From Serratia bockelmannii (GTDB lineage Bacteria > Pseudomonadota > Gammaproteobacteria > Enterobacterales > Enterobacteriaceae): a stretch of DNA of 64,000 nt. The notes under the pieces are model-generated. The model did not search any database, was not told the DNA's origin, and saw nothing but the letters and a program-made list of their open reading frames with translations. Shown here one piece after another: positions 63,739 through 64,000 of this stretch. A program made the position numbers and the translations under genes. How positions within the stretch are numbered: position 1 is the first letter of the stretch; every line of letters starts with the position of its first letter. The DNA lies in the NCBI RefSeq assembly GCF_008011855.1, contig NZ_VOUX01000033.1, forward strand, positions 1,488,001 to 1,552,000, read 5' to 3'.

Positions 63739-64000
63739 GGCGCCTCCTGATTCGGCGTGTAACGCTTACGCAACCGCAGGCGCACCGCCTCCGCCAGCGT
63801 GTTGAACACGAAGGTGAAGACAAACAGCACCAGCGCAGTCAGGAACAGCACGCGGTAATGGCTGCTGCCGGAAACCGCCTCCGGCATTTCAATGGCGATG
63901 TTGGCCGCCAGCGCGCGCAGCCCCTGGAACAGGCTGCCGTCGATAATCGGCGTGTTGCCGGTAGCCATCAGCACGATCATGGTTTCCCCCACCGCGCGGC
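63735..64000 (-). CDS. pstC: Phosphate ABC transporter permease PstC (C-terminal part; 5' end outside window)
   Basis: The last 88 residues of an ORF open to the window end. It contains the permease loop residues RAVGETMIVLMATGNTP, a final membrane segment (VLFLTALVLFVFTFVFNTLA) and the basic tail VRLRLRKRYTP. GETMIVLMATGNTP is shared with PstC proteins, and the stop overlaps pstA by ATGA. Transcription order is pstC-pstA-pstB. Confidence 0.88.
   Translation of the reverse strand, partial: RAVGETMIVLMATGNTPIIDGSLFQGLRALAANIAIEMPEAVSGSSHYRVLFLTALVLFVFTFVFNTLAEAVRLRLRKRYTPNQEAP

Noticed and set aside
1-64000. tRNA/rRNA genes, CRISPR arrays, IS elements, integrases
   Set aside because: None recognised on either strand by eye. 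The accessory island has no visible integrase or flanking tRNA, so a specific insertion mechanism cannot be claimed.

Overview
The window is chromosomal DNA of an enterobacterium, most likely Serratia (S. marcescens group). The evidence is high G+C with strong codon bias, and a gene order that follows the Escherichia coli block talA-tktB / nudK / narQ / acrD / ypfM / yffB-dapE-ypfN-ypfH-tmcA-ypfJ-purC-bamC-dapA-gcvR-bcp-perM-bepA-yfgD-hda-uraA-upp-purMN almost gene for gene. Into this backbone several accessory pieces have been inserted.

Layout. (1) 1-6755: a tetritol/tetrulose catabolic cluster. A six-gene leftward set (Zn-alcohol dehydrogenase, MFS transporter, SDR dehydrogenase, DhaK, DhaL, SorC-type regulator) diverges from an RpiB-type sugar-phosphate isomerase. 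It directly precedes talA-tkt (6949-9912), whose enzymes use erythrose 4-phosphate. (2) 9963-17115: nudK, an adjacent narQ-narP two-component pair, a small winged-helix protein, and acrD. (3) 17242-20209: ypfM (19 aa), a TPR protein, two GNAT acetyltransferases and an orphan LuxR-type regulator in an AT-rich flank. (4) 20210-31703: core genes for lysine/peptidoglycan precursors, tRNA acetylation, purines, the BAM lipoprotein, glycine-cleavage regulation and peroxide defence. (5) 31704-40920: accessory genes, including a small hydrophobic 31-aa ORF among hairpins, a TonB-receptor/YncE-like lipoprotein operon, a Mop protein, a LysE/Lrp divergent pair, and an NDH-2-like flavoprotein with an Rrf2 regulator that has a near-consensus promoter and operator. 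(6) 41154-49453: core genes bepA, yfgD, hda (CTG start), uraA-upp, purMN (PurR box) and speG.

(7) 49500-61240 is a conflict and defence island. A contact-dependent inhibition locus, cdiB-cdiA-cdiI, reads leftward. CdiA is about 1948 aa and ends in what looks like a nucleic-acid deaminase toxin. A good Fur-box match lies upstream of cdiB. Beyond cdiI is a decayed orphan CdiA-CT module: a 238-bp copy of cdiA, then a different toxin tail broken by a frame change and an in-frame stop, then an apparently intact immunity ORF. Diverging from cdiB is a type I Thoeris anti-phage system (thsA SIR2-SLOG, thsB TIR). (8) 61248-64000: pstB-pstA-pstC of a phosphate ABC transporter, with an unusually long PstA, running off the window end.

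No rRNA, tRNA, CRISPR array, insertion sequence or integrase gene was recognised. The most noteworthy items are the decayed orphan CDI module with retained immunity, the deaminase-type CdiA tail, the tetritol operon with a kinase pair lacking DhaM, the Rrf2 operator/hairpin pair, and the small-ORF/tandem-terminator region at 31.9-32.6 kb.
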